Shown here: piece after piece, positions 9,433-17,372 of the stretch
Layout: every line of letters begins with the position of its first letter
Numbering within the stretch: position 1 is the stretch's first letter
Assembly: GCA_023248995.1 (NCBI GenBank)
Contig: JAHFDN010000001.1
Coordinates: 237,597-301,596, forward strand
Direction: 5' to 3'
From: Candidatus Rokuibacteriota bacterium
Lineage (GTDB): Bacteria > Methylomirabilota > Methylomirabilia > Rokubacteriales > CSP1-6
Length of the DNA: 64,000 nucleotides
Program-made: the position numbers and the translations under genes
The notes under the pieces: generated by a model
What the model was told of the DNA's origin: nothing
Seen by the model: the letters and a program-made list of their open reading frames with translations, nothing else
Databases searched by the model: none

Positions 9433-10586
9433 GCGACCGACGCCGGCGACAGTTCCCGGATCCGGCGCACCAGGGGCGAGAGGACCTCGAGCACGTAATC
9501 AATGTCCGCCTCGGTGGTCCCGCGGCCGAGGCTGGCGCGCACGGATCCCATGGCCCAGTCAACCGGCACCCCCATCGCCACGAGGACGTATGAGGGTTCC
9601 ACGCTGCCAGACGTGCAAGCCGAGCCGGCCGAGACGGCCACGCCCTTGAGGTCGAGACCCAGGACGACGGACTCGGACTCCACATGCCTGAAGCACATAT
9701 TGAGCGTGCCCGGCAACCGCCGCGTCGGATGGCCGTTCAGCCTGACCTCGGGGACGCTGGCGCTCACGCCCGCCCAGAACCGATGCCGGAGCCCCGTCAG
9801 ACGGGCCGCTTCGGCCTCCATCTCACGCCCCCGGATCTCCACGGCCCTGCCGAACCCCACAATGCCCGCCACATTCTCGGTCCCCGCCCGCCGACGGCGC
9901 TCATGCTCCCCTCCATGCTGGACGGCCACCATCTTGGTGCCCTTCCGGATGTACAGGCCCGCCACGCCCTTCGGCCCGTAGATCTTGTGGCTCGAAAACG
10001 ACAGGAGGTCGATCCCGAAGCGAGCGAGATCGACGGGAACCTTGCCGAAGGTCTGGACGGCGTCCACATGAAACGGGATGCCCCGCTCACGCACCATCGG
10101 CCCGATGGCCTCCACGGGCTGGATCGTTCCCACCTCGCTGTTGGCGTGCATGATCGTGACGAGGATCGTGTCGGGCCTGATGGCCCGACGGACGTCGTCG
10201 GGGCTCACCAGGCCGTCCCCGTCCACCGGGAGGTAGGTCACCTCGAAGCCCTGGCCCTCGAGGAACTGGCAGGCGCGGAGCACCGCGTGATGCTCGATCT
10301 GGGAGGTCACGATGTGCCCGCCGCCCCGGGCAAGGGCCACACCCTTGACCGCCAGGTTGTCGGACTCGGTCCCGCCGGAGGTGAAGACGATCTCCTCCTT
10401 GCTGACGCGGAGGAAGTCGGACATCCGCCCCCGGGCAACTTCCATCCCGTCCCGAGCCTCTCGCCCGAATGTGTGCACGCTGGACGGATTGCCGAAGCGC
10501 TCCTGGAAGTACGGGAGCATGGCGGCTACCACGTCCGGATGCACCGGGGTGGAGGCGTTGTGGTCTAGGTAGACTCGGCGGCTCAT
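9429..10586 (-). CDS. cysteine desulfurase, NifS/IscS family (second copy)
   Basis: The 385-residue PLP enzyme releases sulfur from cysteine as a persulfide. It starts with VYLDHNASTPVHPDV, has HVDAVQTFGK, and the PLP lysine in LLSFSSHKIYGPKGVAGLYIRKG. The persulfide-bearing cysteine lies in SAGSACTSGSVEPSYVL near residue 325, in the extended loop typical of group I (NifS/IscS) enzymes. It is a clear paralogue of the iscS at 15598-16824, but ends in ELSPASVA rather than with the IscS C-terminal tail. It is first in a three-gene overlapping operon with the NifU-like gene and cysE, and its start faces the divergent dsrE-like gene 103 bases away. Confidence 0.95.
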   Translation of the reverse strand: MSRRVYLDHNASTPVHPDVVAAMLPYFQERFGNPSSVHTFGREARDGMEVARGRMSDFLRVSKEEIVFTSGGTESDNLAVKGVALARGGGHIVTSQIEHHAVLRACQFLEGQGFEVTYLPVDGDGLVSPDDVRRAIRPDTILVTIMHANSEVGTIQPVEAIGPMVRERGIPFHVDAVQTFGKVPVDLARFGIDLLSFSSHKIYGPKGVAGLYIRKGTKMVAVQHGGEHERRRRAGTENVAGIVGFGRAVEIRGREMEAEAARLTGLRHRFWAGVSASVPEVRLNGHPTRRLPGTLNMCFRHVESESVVLGLDLKGVAVSAGSACTSGSVEPSYVLVAMGVPVDWAMGSVRASLGRGTTEADIDYVLEVLSPLVRRIRELSPASVA

Positions 10587-10689
10587 TTCACACCACCTTA
10601 TGAGAATGGGCTGAGTGTGTCAAGGTTTCCTCCGTCCGGGGCGCCCATTCGTTGACACCCCCGGAGGCCGATGCTAAGCTCAACTCGCC

Positions 10690-11013
10690 ATGGATCTGAC
10701 GGGACGGAAGCTCGGCCTCCTTCTCTCGACGAAGCCAGAGCACCCCAACCTGCACACCGCGCTCGGTCTGGCGCGTGCGGGGCTCGAGCGCGGCGCCGAC
10801 CTCTACCTCTATCTGATCGACGACGCCGTGCTGGCCAAGGATCGCCCCGAGTTCCAGGAACTCGCCCAGCGCGGCGCCAAGCTCTTCGTCTGTGCCTACG
10901 GTTGCCAAAAGCGGAACGTTCCGCTCTCCGACCCGGACCGGTTCAACTACTGCGGGCTGGTGGTGCTCGCCGACCTGATCAACGGCTGCGAGCGGTTCGT
11001 CGCGCTGAACTAG
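10690..11013 (+). CDS. DsrE-family sulfur-carrier-like protein
   Basis: The 107-residue protein has the DsrE/F/H fold: a first strand KLGLLLST, a helix ALGLARAGLERGADLYLYLIDDAV, and a cysteine-containing loop LFVCAYGCQKRNV (C75/C80 region) where DsrE/TusD proteins carry their persulfide cysteine. A C-terminal GLVVLADLINGCERFVAL completes the fold. Related proteins pass sulfane sulfur from desulfurases to tRNA-modifying or sulfur-oxidising systems. It is the first of three consecutive small genes (spacing 4 bases, then a 1-base overlap), all divergent from nifS, consistent with a sulfur relay fed by that desulfurase. The final acceptor is unknown. Confidence 0.8.
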   Translation: MDLTGRKLGLLLSTKPEHPNLHTALGLARAGLERGADLYLYLIDDAVLAKDRPEFQELAQRGAKLFVCAYGCQKRNVPLSDPDRFNYCGLVVLADLINGCERFVALN

Positions 11014-11017
11014 CCTC

Positions 11018-11377
11018 GTGCACGACGCGCGCCCCGTCGCGGTCCTCATCTCCGAGGATCCCCGCACCTCCCATCGAGCCAACGAGGCCATGCGAATCGC
11101 CCTCGGGATCGCCGCCGGGGAAAATGACGTGACGATCATGCTCTCCGGTCCGGCGGTCCATCTCCTGGACGCCGACACGGACGACCTGGTGGACGGCGAC
11201 GACATCGTCAGGTATCGGGGGGCACTCCGGAAAATGGGGATCCCCTTCCACATCGAAAAGTCGTCCATCCCCACCGACGCGCAGGAGTGGAACGAGGAAG
11301 GCCACGCGGTCATCGCCGTCTCTCCGGACGGGATCGCGGAGCTCATCGCACGCTCCCGACGCTGTCTCGTGTTCTGA
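11018..11377 (+). CDS. DsrE/DsrF-like small protein
   Basis: The 119-residue protein starts at GTG, 4 bases after the previous stop. VAVLISEDPRTSHRANEAMRIALGIAAGENDVTIML is the alpha/beta core expected of DsrE-like proteins. The only cysteine is close to the C terminus (RSRRCLVF), so it does not have the loop cysteine of a standard sulfur carrier and may be a structural partner, like TusC in TusBCD. It sits between the DsrE-like and DsrH-like genes, and the order resembles dsrEFH/tusDCB. Assignment to DsrF rests on position and fold pattern, not on a specific motif. Confidence 0.7.
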   Translation: MHDARPVAVLISEDPRTSHRANEAMRIALGIAAGENDVTIMLSGPAVHLLDADTDDLVDGDDIVRYRGALRKMGIPFHIEKSSIPTDAQEWNEEGHAVIAVSPDGIAELIARSRRCLVF

Positions 11378-11622
11378 TGCCCCACGTCCTGCACCTGATC
11401 AAGCCACCGGTTTCCGCCCAAGCGCTCGCTACCATCCGGCGGCAGAGTCGCGAGCCCGGCACCACCCTGACGGTGGTCCTCACCCAGGGCGTCCCCGCTT
11501 TGCCTCTGCCCGACGGGGTCCCTATTCTCCGCCTCGCCGACCAATCTCTCGCTCCCGGCGCCCTCACGTACCCCCAACTCCTCGACCTGCTCTTTGCGGC
11601 CGATCAGGTCGTCTCCTGGTAG
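11377..11622 (+). CDS. DsrH/TusB-like small protein
   Basis: The 81-residue protein begins at an ATG that overlaps the previous stop by one base (TGATG), typical of translational coupling. The sequence starts MPHVLHLIKPPVSAQAL and ends in a conserved-looking LLFAADQVVSW; size, position and the terminal tryptophan resemble DsrH/TusB. It contains no cysteine, whereas many DsrH proteins carry one, so a direct persulfide role is unlikely. It closes the three-gene set, followed by a 45-base gap to convergent iscX. Confidence 0.68.
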   Translation: MPHVLHLIKPPVSAQALATIRRQSREPGTTLTVVLTQGVPALPLPDGVPILRLADQSLAPGALTYPQLLDLLFAADQVVSW

Positions 11623-11667
11623 CCAGGCCGCGAGTTCCCCGGTGTCGCTGCCGGCGGAACACACCCC

Positions 11668-11874
11668 CTAGCGGTTCCGAACTTCCTCGAGCCAGGCCAT
11701 CTGGATGGCTTCCAGAATCCCCTCGTTCGAAGCCTTCGGATCATCCGAGAAACCCTCGAGCTCCATGACCCACTTGCGCAGATCGGTGAACCGCACCCCC
11801 AAGGGGTCCATGTCGGGGAACTTCCCGGCGAGCGCCATCGCGATGTCCTCGGCGTCCTTCCACGTCAGCCCCAT
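11668..11874 (-). CDS. iscX: Fe-S assembly adaptor IscX
   Basis: The 68-residue acidic protein matches IscX (YfhJ). LTWKDAEDIAMALAGKFPDMDPLGVRFTDLRKWV contains the D-x-x-x-I-A-x-x-L and P-x-x-D-P-x-x-x-R-F signatures, and EAIQMAWLEEVRN is the usual C-terminal helix. IscX binds IscS and modulates iron delivery and desulfurase activity. It is the last gene of the isc operon, 13 bases after the ferredoxin gene, as in Proteobacteria. Full length. Confidence 0.94.
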   Translation of the reverse strand: MGLTWKDAEDIAMALAGKFPDMDPLGVRFTDLRKWVMELEGFSDDPKASNEGILEAIQMAWLEEVRNR

Positions 11875-11887
11875 GCGAGATCCTCGC

Positions 11888-12241
11888 TCAGTGACTCGGA
11901 GCGACGAAGCCGCCGCGCCCGGATGGCGGGATTTCCACCACCACGTCTCCGCTCACCACCGCCTGGCAGCCCAACCGAGAATGCAGCGTGAGCCCCTCGG
12001 CAGTATCAAGGCGATCTTCCTCGTCCTCCTCCATTTTCGACAGGTTCTCCCCGCCTTGCTTCACGATCACGTGGCAGGTGGTGCAGGCGCACTTGCCCCC
12101 GCAATTGTGCTGGAGCGGGATGTCGTTTCCGAGCGCGATGTCCAAAATGGAGCCGGGAAGCCCGTCCTCCTGGAGGGGGAACTTCTCGGGGTCCACCTCG
12201 ACCGTGATGTTCTGCGGGAGAAACGTTACCTTGTACGTCAT
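11888..12241 (-). CDS. fdx: Isc-type [2Fe-2S] ferredoxin
   Basis: The 117-residue adrenodoxin-like ferredoxin supplies electrons for cluster assembly on IscU. The cluster cysteines are seen in HNCGGKCACTTCHV (C-x5-C-x2-C spacing) and in SRLGCQAVV near residue 90. The acidic interaction helix KMEEDEEDRLDTAEGL precedes the last cysteine. The C terminus has a short extension (GRGGFVAPSH) beyond the usual end. It overlaps the end of hscA by 4 bases, the normal order hscA-fdx-iscX. Confidence 0.95.
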   Translation of the reverse strand: MTYKVTFLPQNITVEVDPEKFPLQEDGLPGSILDIALGNDIPLQHNCGGKCACTTCHVIVKQGGENLSKMEEDEEDRLDTAEGLTLHSRLGCQAVVSGDVVVEIPPSGRGGFVAPSH

Positions 12242-14076
12242 GACTCGGTCTTTTCCAGGACTTCCGTCACCGGCTTCGACGCCAGCGCCTCCTTCAGCGC
12301 CGCATCCATCAGCGCCTCGGCCAGGTGAAGCGTGGCCTGGTTGAGCCGTTCCGTCGCCCCGCGAATCGCGTCCCGGTCGTTTCCGTCCCTCACGCCCAGG
12401 AGCGTGGCCAGCGCCCCCCCGATGCGCTCGGCTTCGTCGCCGTCGATGAGGTGCCTCCCCTGCCCCAGCGCCCGCTCCGTCGCGCGGATCACCGTGTCCG
12501 CCTCGTTGCGAGCCTCGATCAGGAGCCGCGAGGTGACATCCTCCTCCGCGTGGGCAAACGACTCCTCGACCATCCGCTCCACCTCGGCGTCGGTGAGACC
12601 GTAGGACGGCTTCACCTCGACGGAAGCGGCCTTCCCCGTCCTTAGCTCCTTGGCCTGGACCTGGAGGATTCCGTTCGCGTCGACGAGGAACGTCACCGCG
12701 ATGCGGGGCATCCCCGCCGCCATGGGATCGATCCCCCGAAGCTCGAAGCGCGCCAGGGACCGATTATCCCTCGCCAGCTCCCGCTCGCCCTGGAGGACGT
12801 GCATATCCACCACCGTCTGCCCGTCCGCCGACGTCGTAAACATCTCCTTGGCGCTGGTCGGGATCGTCGTGTTACGCGGGATCAGCACGCTCATGACCCC
12901 GCCCAGCGTCTCGATCCCCAGGGAGAGCGGCGTGACGTCGAGCAGGAGCATGTCGGTGATCCCGCCGGCCAGGATGTGAGCCTGCACCGCGGCGCCAAGC
13001 GCGACCACCTCGTCGGGGTTCAGCTGGCTGTGCGGGACTTTCCCGAACAGCTCCTGGACCCGTCGCCTCACCAGGGGGATCCGGGTGGAGCCGCCAACGA
13101 GAACAACCTCGTCGATCTGCGCGGCCTGCAGCCGAGCATCGGCCAGGGCGAGCCGGCACGGACCCAGCGTCTCGGCCACGAGGGGGTCGATGAGGGCCTC
13201 CAGCTCCGCGCGGGCGATCTCCCGACGATAGGTCAATCCGTGCTGGGGAAATGGAATCGTCAGCACCGTCCGCTCGTCGAAGGAGAGGCGGCACTTGGCG
13301 GCTTCCGCCGCGAGCCGCAACTCCTGCATCGCCTCCGGGTCACGACCCAGATCGACGCCGTGACGCGCCAGGACGTCCGCCAGAAACCAGTCCACCAGCG
13401 CCCGGTCGAAATCGTCCCCGCCCAGGTGGGTGTTCCCGCTCGTGGCCAGCACCTCGAAGATCCCGTCCTGCACCTTCAGGATCGAAATGTCGAAGGTCCC
13501 GCCCCCGAGATCGTAGACCGCGACCGTGCCTCGCTTGAGCCGGTGAAGCCCGTAGGCAAGGGAGGCGGCAGTCGGCTCGTTGACGATCCGGAGAACCTCC
13601 AGTCCCGCAAGCCGACCCGCATCTTTCGTGGCTTGGCGCTGGCTGTCGTTGAAGTACGCGGGAACCGTGATGACCGCCTTCGTCACGGGCTCCCCCAGAT
13701 GGGCCTCCGCCCGCTCCTTCAGGGCTTTCAGGATCAGCGCGGAGACCTCGGGAGGCGTGACCGCGCGATCGCCGACCTGGATCCGCACGATCTCCTGGCT
13801 GGGCTCCAACCGGAAGGGGAAGTACCGCAGCTCCGCCTTGACGTCCTCGTAGCCCCTGCCCATGAAGCGCTTGACCGAGTAAATGGTCTGGGCCGGATGG
13901 CGCACCAGCTGCCGCTTGGCAGTCTCACCCACCAGGATGCCGTCGGGGGTGAAGGCCACCACCGAGGGGAGGAGGACACGTCCGTCCGCATCAGGGATCA
14001 CCCGGGGGAAATCCCCCGCCATGTAGGCCACCAGGCTGTTGGTGGTCCCGAGATCAATGCCGACGATGCGAGACAT
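12238..14076 (-). CDS. hscA: Hsp70-family chaperone for Fe-S cluster transfer
   Basis: The 612-residue HscA protein uses ATP to release clusters from IscU. The nucleotide-binding domain opens with IVGIDLGTTNSLVAYM and contains VAVYDLGGGTFDISIL and VLVGGSTRIPLVR. The substrate-binding domain follows the linker LLLDVTPLSLGIETLGG and ends in a helical lid. Length (about 615) and operon position between hscB and fdx distinguish it from general DnaK. Its 5' end overlaps the hscB 3' end by 23 bases, in different frames, so the two are translationally linked. Confidence 0.95.
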   Translation of the reverse strand: MSRIVGIDLGTTNSLVAYMAGDFPRVIPDADGRVLLPSVVAFTPDGILVGETAKRQLVRHPAQTIYSVKRFMGRGYEDVKAELRYFPFRLEPSQEIVRIQVGDRAVTPPEVSALILKALKERAEAHLGEPVTKAVITVPAYFNDSQRQATKDAGRLAGLEVLRIVNEPTAASLAYGLHRLKRGTVAVYDLGGGTFDISILKVQDGIFEVLATSGNTHLGGDDFDRALVDWFLADVLARHGVDLGRDPEAMQELRLAAEAAKCRLSFDERTVLTIPFPQHGLTYRREIARAELEALIDPLVAETLGPCRLALADARLQAAQIDEVVLVGGSTRIPLVRRRVQELFGKVPHSQLNPDEVVALGAAVQAHILAGGITDMLLLDVTPLSLGIETLGGVMSVLIPRNTTIPTSAKEMFTTSADGQTVVDMHVLQGERELARDNRSLARFELRGIDPMAAGMPRIAVTFLVDANGILQVQAKELRTGKAASVEVKPSYGLTDAEVERMVEESFAHAEEDVTSRLLIEARNEADTVIRATERALGQGRHLIDGDEAERIGGALATLLGVRDGNDRDAIRGATERLNQATLHLAEALMDAALKEALASKPVTEVLEKTES

Positions 14077-14662
14077 GGTTCTGCGCTTCCCCTCCGAGCG
14101 CTTCCCCCAGATCGTTGATGACCGTATTGAGGTACGCTCTGGCCGCCAGGACGCGCTTCATCCGCTCCAAGAGCGCTTCCCGGTTACCGTCGCCATCTCC
14201 CACTCCGTCCCATTCCCGGGCGAGGACCCGAAGCCCGTCCTCCTCCACGGCCCGCCGTTCCAGGAGACGGGCGTGTTCGGCCTTGACACGCTCGCGCGCG
14301 GCTTCGTCGAGGCCGTCCGCCTTGGCCCCCTGGAGCGCCTCCTGAACCTCGAGCATCTCGGCCAGCAGATCCCCTGGCGCCTCAGGCTTGATCCCGGCCG
14401 CGCCTTCTTTGGTCTCTCGTCCCTCTTCCAGCTGGATCAGGTATTCCACGCGGGAGACAAGGTCCCGGAGCGTCCGGTACGCGCGGTTGACGAGCGCCGA
14501 GCGCTCCAGGCTGCCGGCCTGCTCGCCGGGCGTACCGGTCTGAAAGAAGTCCGGGTGCACGCGCCTGGACATCTCGTAGAAGCGGCGCTGGAGCTCTTCC
14601 GGGTCGATCTCGAGCTTCCGGGCCAACCCGAAGACCTCGAAATAGTCGGCTTTGATAGACAT
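14054..14662 (-). CDS. hscB: J-domain co-chaperone HscB
   Basis: The 202-residue protein has an N-terminal J domain (DYFEVFGLARKLEIDPEELQRRFYEMSRRVHPDFFQ) with the HPD tripeptide that stimulates HscA ATPase. The C-terminal half is a helical bundle (DLLAEMLEVQEALQ, then RMKRVLAARAYLNTVINDL) that in HscB binds IscU. There is no N-terminal zinc-binding extension. It is separated from iscA by 116 bases containing a hairpin (14680-14703), so it may be expressed at a lower level than iscRSUA. Confidence 0.94.
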   Translation of the reverse strand: MSIKADYFEVFGLARKLEIDPEELQRRFYEMSRRVHPDFFQTGTPGEQAGSLERSALVNRAYRTLRDLVSRVEYLIQLEEGRETKEGAAGIKPEAPGDLLAEMLEVQEALQGAKADGLDEAARERVKAEHARLLERRAVEEDGLRVLAREWDGVGDGDGNREALLERMKRVLAARAYLNTVINDLGEALGGEAQNHVSHRRH

Positions 14663-14679
14663 TCCCCCTCCGAAAATGA

Positions 14680-14703
14680 AAACGAGCCCCGCCGGGCCCG
14701 TTT
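14680..14703 (-). terminator. possible attenuating hairpin between iscA and hscB
   Basis: Read in the direction of the isc operon, the RNA can form a 10-base-pair stem (AAACGGGCCC with GGGCTCGTTT, one G-U pair) around a GGCG loop, followed by a moderately T-rich stretch. It falls in the only large gap inside the operon. It could act as a weak terminator or RNA-processing site that lowers hscBA-fdx-iscX expression. The T-tract is interrupted, so full termination is unlikely. Confidence 0.45.
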
Positions 14704-14778
14704 ACCCTCGTTCCTTGCGCGATGGTTTCGCTCTCCTGGCTCCCGTCTCACCCCCGGGCCCCGGCCGAGGTTACCTTG

Positions 14779-15105
14779 CTATGCCGAGAAGGACGTGCCG
14801 CAACCGCAGCTCGACTTGGCGTTGGGATTGGTGAACGTGAACCCGCCCGTCAGGCCCTGGGTCACGTAGTCCAGCGTCGTCGCGTTCAGGTACAGGTAGC
14901 TCTTGGCGTCCACGACCACCTTGATGCCGTCGATGTCGAAGGTCTTGTCGTGCGGCCCAACCTCGTTGTCGAACTCGAGCGAATAGGAGAGGCCAGAGCA
15001 GCCCCCTCCCTTGACGCCCATCCGGAGATAGACGTTCTCGAGGTTCTGGGCAGCCATCAACTCCTTGACCTGCTTGAGGGCTGCTTCGCTCAGATTCACC
15101 GCCAT
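14779..15105 (-). CDS. iscA: A-type Fe-S carrier IscA
   Basis: The 108-residue protein has the three conserved cysteines of A-type carriers: one in GVKGGGCSGLSYSLEF and two in KSSCGCGTSFSA at the C terminus. The N terminus (LSEAALKQVKELM) and the central LYLNATTLDYV segment match IscA/ErpA. It accepts and passes Fe-S clusters to target proteins. It follows iscU by 39 bases in the isc operon. Full length. Confidence 0.95.
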   Translation of the reverse strand: MAVNLSEAALKQVKELMAAQNLENVYLRMGVKGGGCSGLSYSLEFDNEVGPHDKTFDIDGIKVVVDAKSYLYLNATTLDYVTQGLTGGFTFTNPNAKSSCGCGTSFSA

Positions 15106-15144
15106 GGGAGATTCATCCTCCTTGCCGCAATGGTCCCTTGACCC

Positions 15145-15561
15145 TTATGACGCTTTCGACCCCGCCACCGCTTCTTTCTTCCCCCACTTGTCCCGGTAGT
15201 CCGCCAGGGCAGCCTTAATCGCGTCCTCGGCCAGCACCGAGCAGTGGATCTTCACGGGGGGAAGCTTTAGCTCGTTGACGATGTCCGTGTTCTTGATCTT
15301 CATCGCCTCGTCCACGGACCTTCCCTTCAGCCACTCGGTGGCCAGGCTGGACGAGGCGATGGCGCTCCCACACCCGAACGTCTTGAATTTGGCGTCCTCG
15401 ATCACGCCGGTGTTCAGGTTCACCCTGATCTGGAGCTTCATGACGTCGCCGCACTCGGGCGCCCCCACCAGCCCCGTCCCGACGCCGGCGAGATCCTTGG
15501 CGAACGAGCCCACGTTGCGCGGGTTGTTATAGTGATCAATCACCTTCTCGCTATACGCCAT
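15145..15561 (-). CDS. iscU: Fe-S scaffold IscU
   Basis: The 138-residue scaffold keeps all ligands: C37 and D39 in PECGDVM, C64 in TFGCGSAI, and His106-Cys107 in LPPVKIHCSVLAEDAI. LPPVK (residues 100-104) is the peptide bound by HscA, consistent with hscBA in the same operon. Family-typical length with a short lysine-rich C-terminal tail. It is the functional reference for judging the degenerate paralogue at 9028-9432. Confidence 0.96.
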   Translation of the reverse strand: MAYSEKVIDHYNNPRNVGSFAKDLAGVGTGLVGAPECGDVMKLQIRVNLNTGVIEDAKFKTFGCGSAIASSSLATEWLKGRSVDEAMKIKNTDIVNELKLPPVKIHCSVLAEDAIKAALADYRDKWGKKEAVAGSKAS

Positions 15562-15597
15562 GTCTCTGACTCCTCCCTTTATCGCCCGGTGGCGTTG

Positions 15598-16824
15598 CTA
15601 CTGGGCCTTCCACTGGATCGACTTGATGTCCACGCCCTCCTTGGCCAACTCGTAGAGGGGAGACATTTCCCGGAGCCGGCTGACGACCTCGATCGTCCGA
15701 TTGCCGACGTAATCCACTTCCTCCTCCGTGTTGAACCGGTGCAGCCCGAACCGGATGGAGGAGTGGGCCAGCTCCGAGCCCACCCCGAGGGCCGCGATCA
15801 CATATGAGGGCTCCAGGGTGGCCGAGGTGCAGGCCGAGCCCGAGGAGATGGCCAGCTCCTTGTTGAGCCCCATGAGGACCGATTCCCCCTCCACATAGGC
15901 GAAGGAGATGTTCAGGTTGTGGGGGAGCCGCTTCTCCGGATGCCCGTTCAGGTACACCTCGTCCATGGAGGAGAGGATCTTGTCCTGGAGCTTATCCCTG
16001 AGCGCCTTGAGTCGTGCCGACTCCTCAGGCATGACCTCCCGGCAAAGCAGAGCCGCCTTGCCGAAGCCGACCGTCAGGGGTACCGGCACCGTTCCCGACC
16101 GCATTCCGCGCTCGTGGCCCCCTCCGTCAATCATCGGGGCGATCCTCACCCGGGGGTTCTTCCGCCGGACATAGAGCGCCCCGACTCCCTTGGGACCGTA
16201 GATCATGTGGGCGGTGAAGGACAGCAGGTCGATCCCCATCGCCTCCACGTCCACGGGGATCTTCCCGACGGCCTGCGTGCCGTCGCAGTGGAAGATGATC
16301 CCCTTTTCCTTAGCCAGCTTGCCGATCTCGGCGATCGGCTGGATGGTGCCGATTTCGTTGTTGGCGAACATCACGGAGATCAGGATCGTCTTGCCGGTGA
16401 TCGCCTTCCGGATCCCCTCGACGTCCACCAACCCGTCCGCCCCCACGGGAACGTAGGCGACTTCGTATCCCTGCCGCTCGAGATGCTTGCACACGTCCAG
16501 GCCGGCCCGCTGCTCGATGGCCGTGGTGACGATGTGGTTCCCCTTCTCCCGGTACATCTCGGCCACGCCCTTGATGGCCAGGTTGATCGCCTCGGTCCCC
16601 CCCGAGGTGAAGACGACCTCCTTGGGGTCCCGCGCGCCGATCAGCTTGCCCACCTGCTCGCGGGCCTTGTCCACTGCGGCTTCGGCCTCCCAGCCGAAGG
16701 GATGGTTCCGGCTTCCCGGGTGGCCGAACTTCTCGGTGAAGTAGGGGATCATCGCCTCCAGCACCCGCGGGTCCACCGCGGTCGTGGAGTGGCTGTCCAT
16801 GAAGATGGGAAACTTCAACGCCAT
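15598..16824 (-). CDS. iscS: cysteine desulfurase IscS
   Basis: The 408-residue PLP enzyme is the sulfur donor for the isc system. Motifs: FMDSHSTTAVDPRV near the start, FHCDGTQAVGKIPVD, the PLP lysine region LLSFTAHMIYGPKGVGALYVRRKN, and the persulfide cysteine in SSGSACTSATLEPSYVI. Curiously, the residue at the usual PLP-lysine site (S-x-H-K-x-Y-G-P-K) reads H-M-I-Y-G-P-K, that is, methionine follows the histidine; the same substitution occurs in eukaryotic-type and some bacterial IscS-like proteins as far as I recall, so function should be checked. The C terminus (EGVDIKSIQWKAQ) resembles the IscU-binding tail. Second gene of the operon after iscR. Confidence 0.93.
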   Translation of the reverse strand: MALKFPIFMDSHSTTAVDPRVLEAMIPYFTEKFGHPGSRNHPFGWEAEAAVDKAREQVGKLIGARDPKEVVFTSGGTEAINLAIKGVAEMYREKGNHIVTTAIEQRAGLDVCKHLERQGYEVAYVPVGADGLVDVEGIRKAITGKTILISVMFANNEIGTIQPIAEIGKLAKEKGIIFHCDGTQAVGKIPVDVEAMGIDLLSFTAHMIYGPKGVGALYVRRKNPRVRIAPMIDGGGHERGMRSGTVPVPLTVGFGKAALLCREVMPEESARLKALRDKLQDKILSSMDEVYLNGHPEKRLPHNLNISFAYVEGESVLMGLNKELAISSGSACTSATLEPSYVIAALGVGSELAHSSIRFGLHRFNTEEEVDYVGNRTIEVVSRLREMSPLYELAKEGVDIKSIQWKAQ

Positions 16825-16835
16825 GACAGATTCTC

Positions 16836-17270
16836 CTAGTTAACCGTTGTGAGCTCTGCGATTGGGTCGGCCTCGCGATTCAGCTCAGCCAGGGTCATCG
16901 TGTCCAGCAGGTAGATGATGCTGGCTTGGATCTTCTGCACAGGGCGCCGGAGGTTGCAGCGCTGGAACTGGGGGCAGTCCAGGTCCTCAAGACAGCTCAC
17001 GATATTGATGGGTCCCTCAAGGGCGCGTACCACCTGCCCCACCGTGATCTCCTCGGGCGAGCACGCCAGCAGATAGCCTCCTTTTGGGCCGTTGTGGCTG
17101 GCTATGAGCCCCTTTTTCGCCAAGCGCTGAAGGATCTTGGCCAGAAGCTCCGAGGGGATGCTGAATTCCTCGGCGATCCGCTTGGCGCTAACCGCCCCGT
17201 CCTCGCCATGGATGACGATATAATTGATTGCCATCAATCCATAGTCGGCGCGCTTGGTAAAACGTAACAT
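16836..17270 (-). CDS. iscR: Rrf2-family Fe-S-sensing repressor IscR
   Basis: The start is placed at the ATG giving MLRFTKRADYGLMAINY (144 residues); a longer reading adds 29 residues not found in Rrf2 proteins. The winged helix occupies residues 1-60 (SAKRIAEEFSIPSELLAKILQRL, then the wing HNGPKGGYLL). The cluster-binding cysteines are C93, C99 and C105 in CLEDLDCPQFQRC, the C-x5-C-x5-C spacing of IscR. With a bound [2Fe-2S] cluster such proteins repress their own isc operon. It is first in the operon, and a matching palindrome lies at 17312-17328. Confidence 0.94.
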   Translation of the reverse strand: MLRFTKRADYGLMAINYIVIHGEDGAVSAKRIAEEFSIPSELLAKILQRLAKKGLIASHNGPKGGYLLACSPEEITVGQVVRALEGPINIVSCLEDLDCPQFQRCNLRRPVQKIQASIIYLLDTMTLAELNREADPIAELTTVN

Positions 17271-17311
17271 GTCAATCCTCAAGCATTTTAGGATGGGGAC
17301 AGAATATATCG

Positions 17312-17328
17312 CCGACCATTCTAGTCGG
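17312..17328. promoter_or_regulatory. IscR type 1-like operator
   Basis: The 17-base sequence CCGACCATTCTAGTCGG is an inverted repeat (CCGAC, 7 bases, GTCGG). It fits the core of the E. coli type 1 IscR site (YYGACT, 5 bases, AGTCRR) with one mismatch. It lies about 45 bases upstream of the iscR start and about the same distance from the divergent glutamate dehydrogenase-family gene, so it could control both. On the minus strand it contains TAGAAT, a possible -10 element, which would make repression by occlusion straightforward. Confidence 0.65.
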
Positions 17329-17372
17329 ATTCTCCCACCACTCCCACACCCTGTCAAGAGGGAAAAGTAGTT

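Noticed and set aside
15145..17270. Assignment of the isc genes to a nif-type nitrogen fixation cluster
   Set aside because: HscB, HscA, ferredoxin, IscX and IscR define the housekeeping Isc system and no nitrogenase genes are present.
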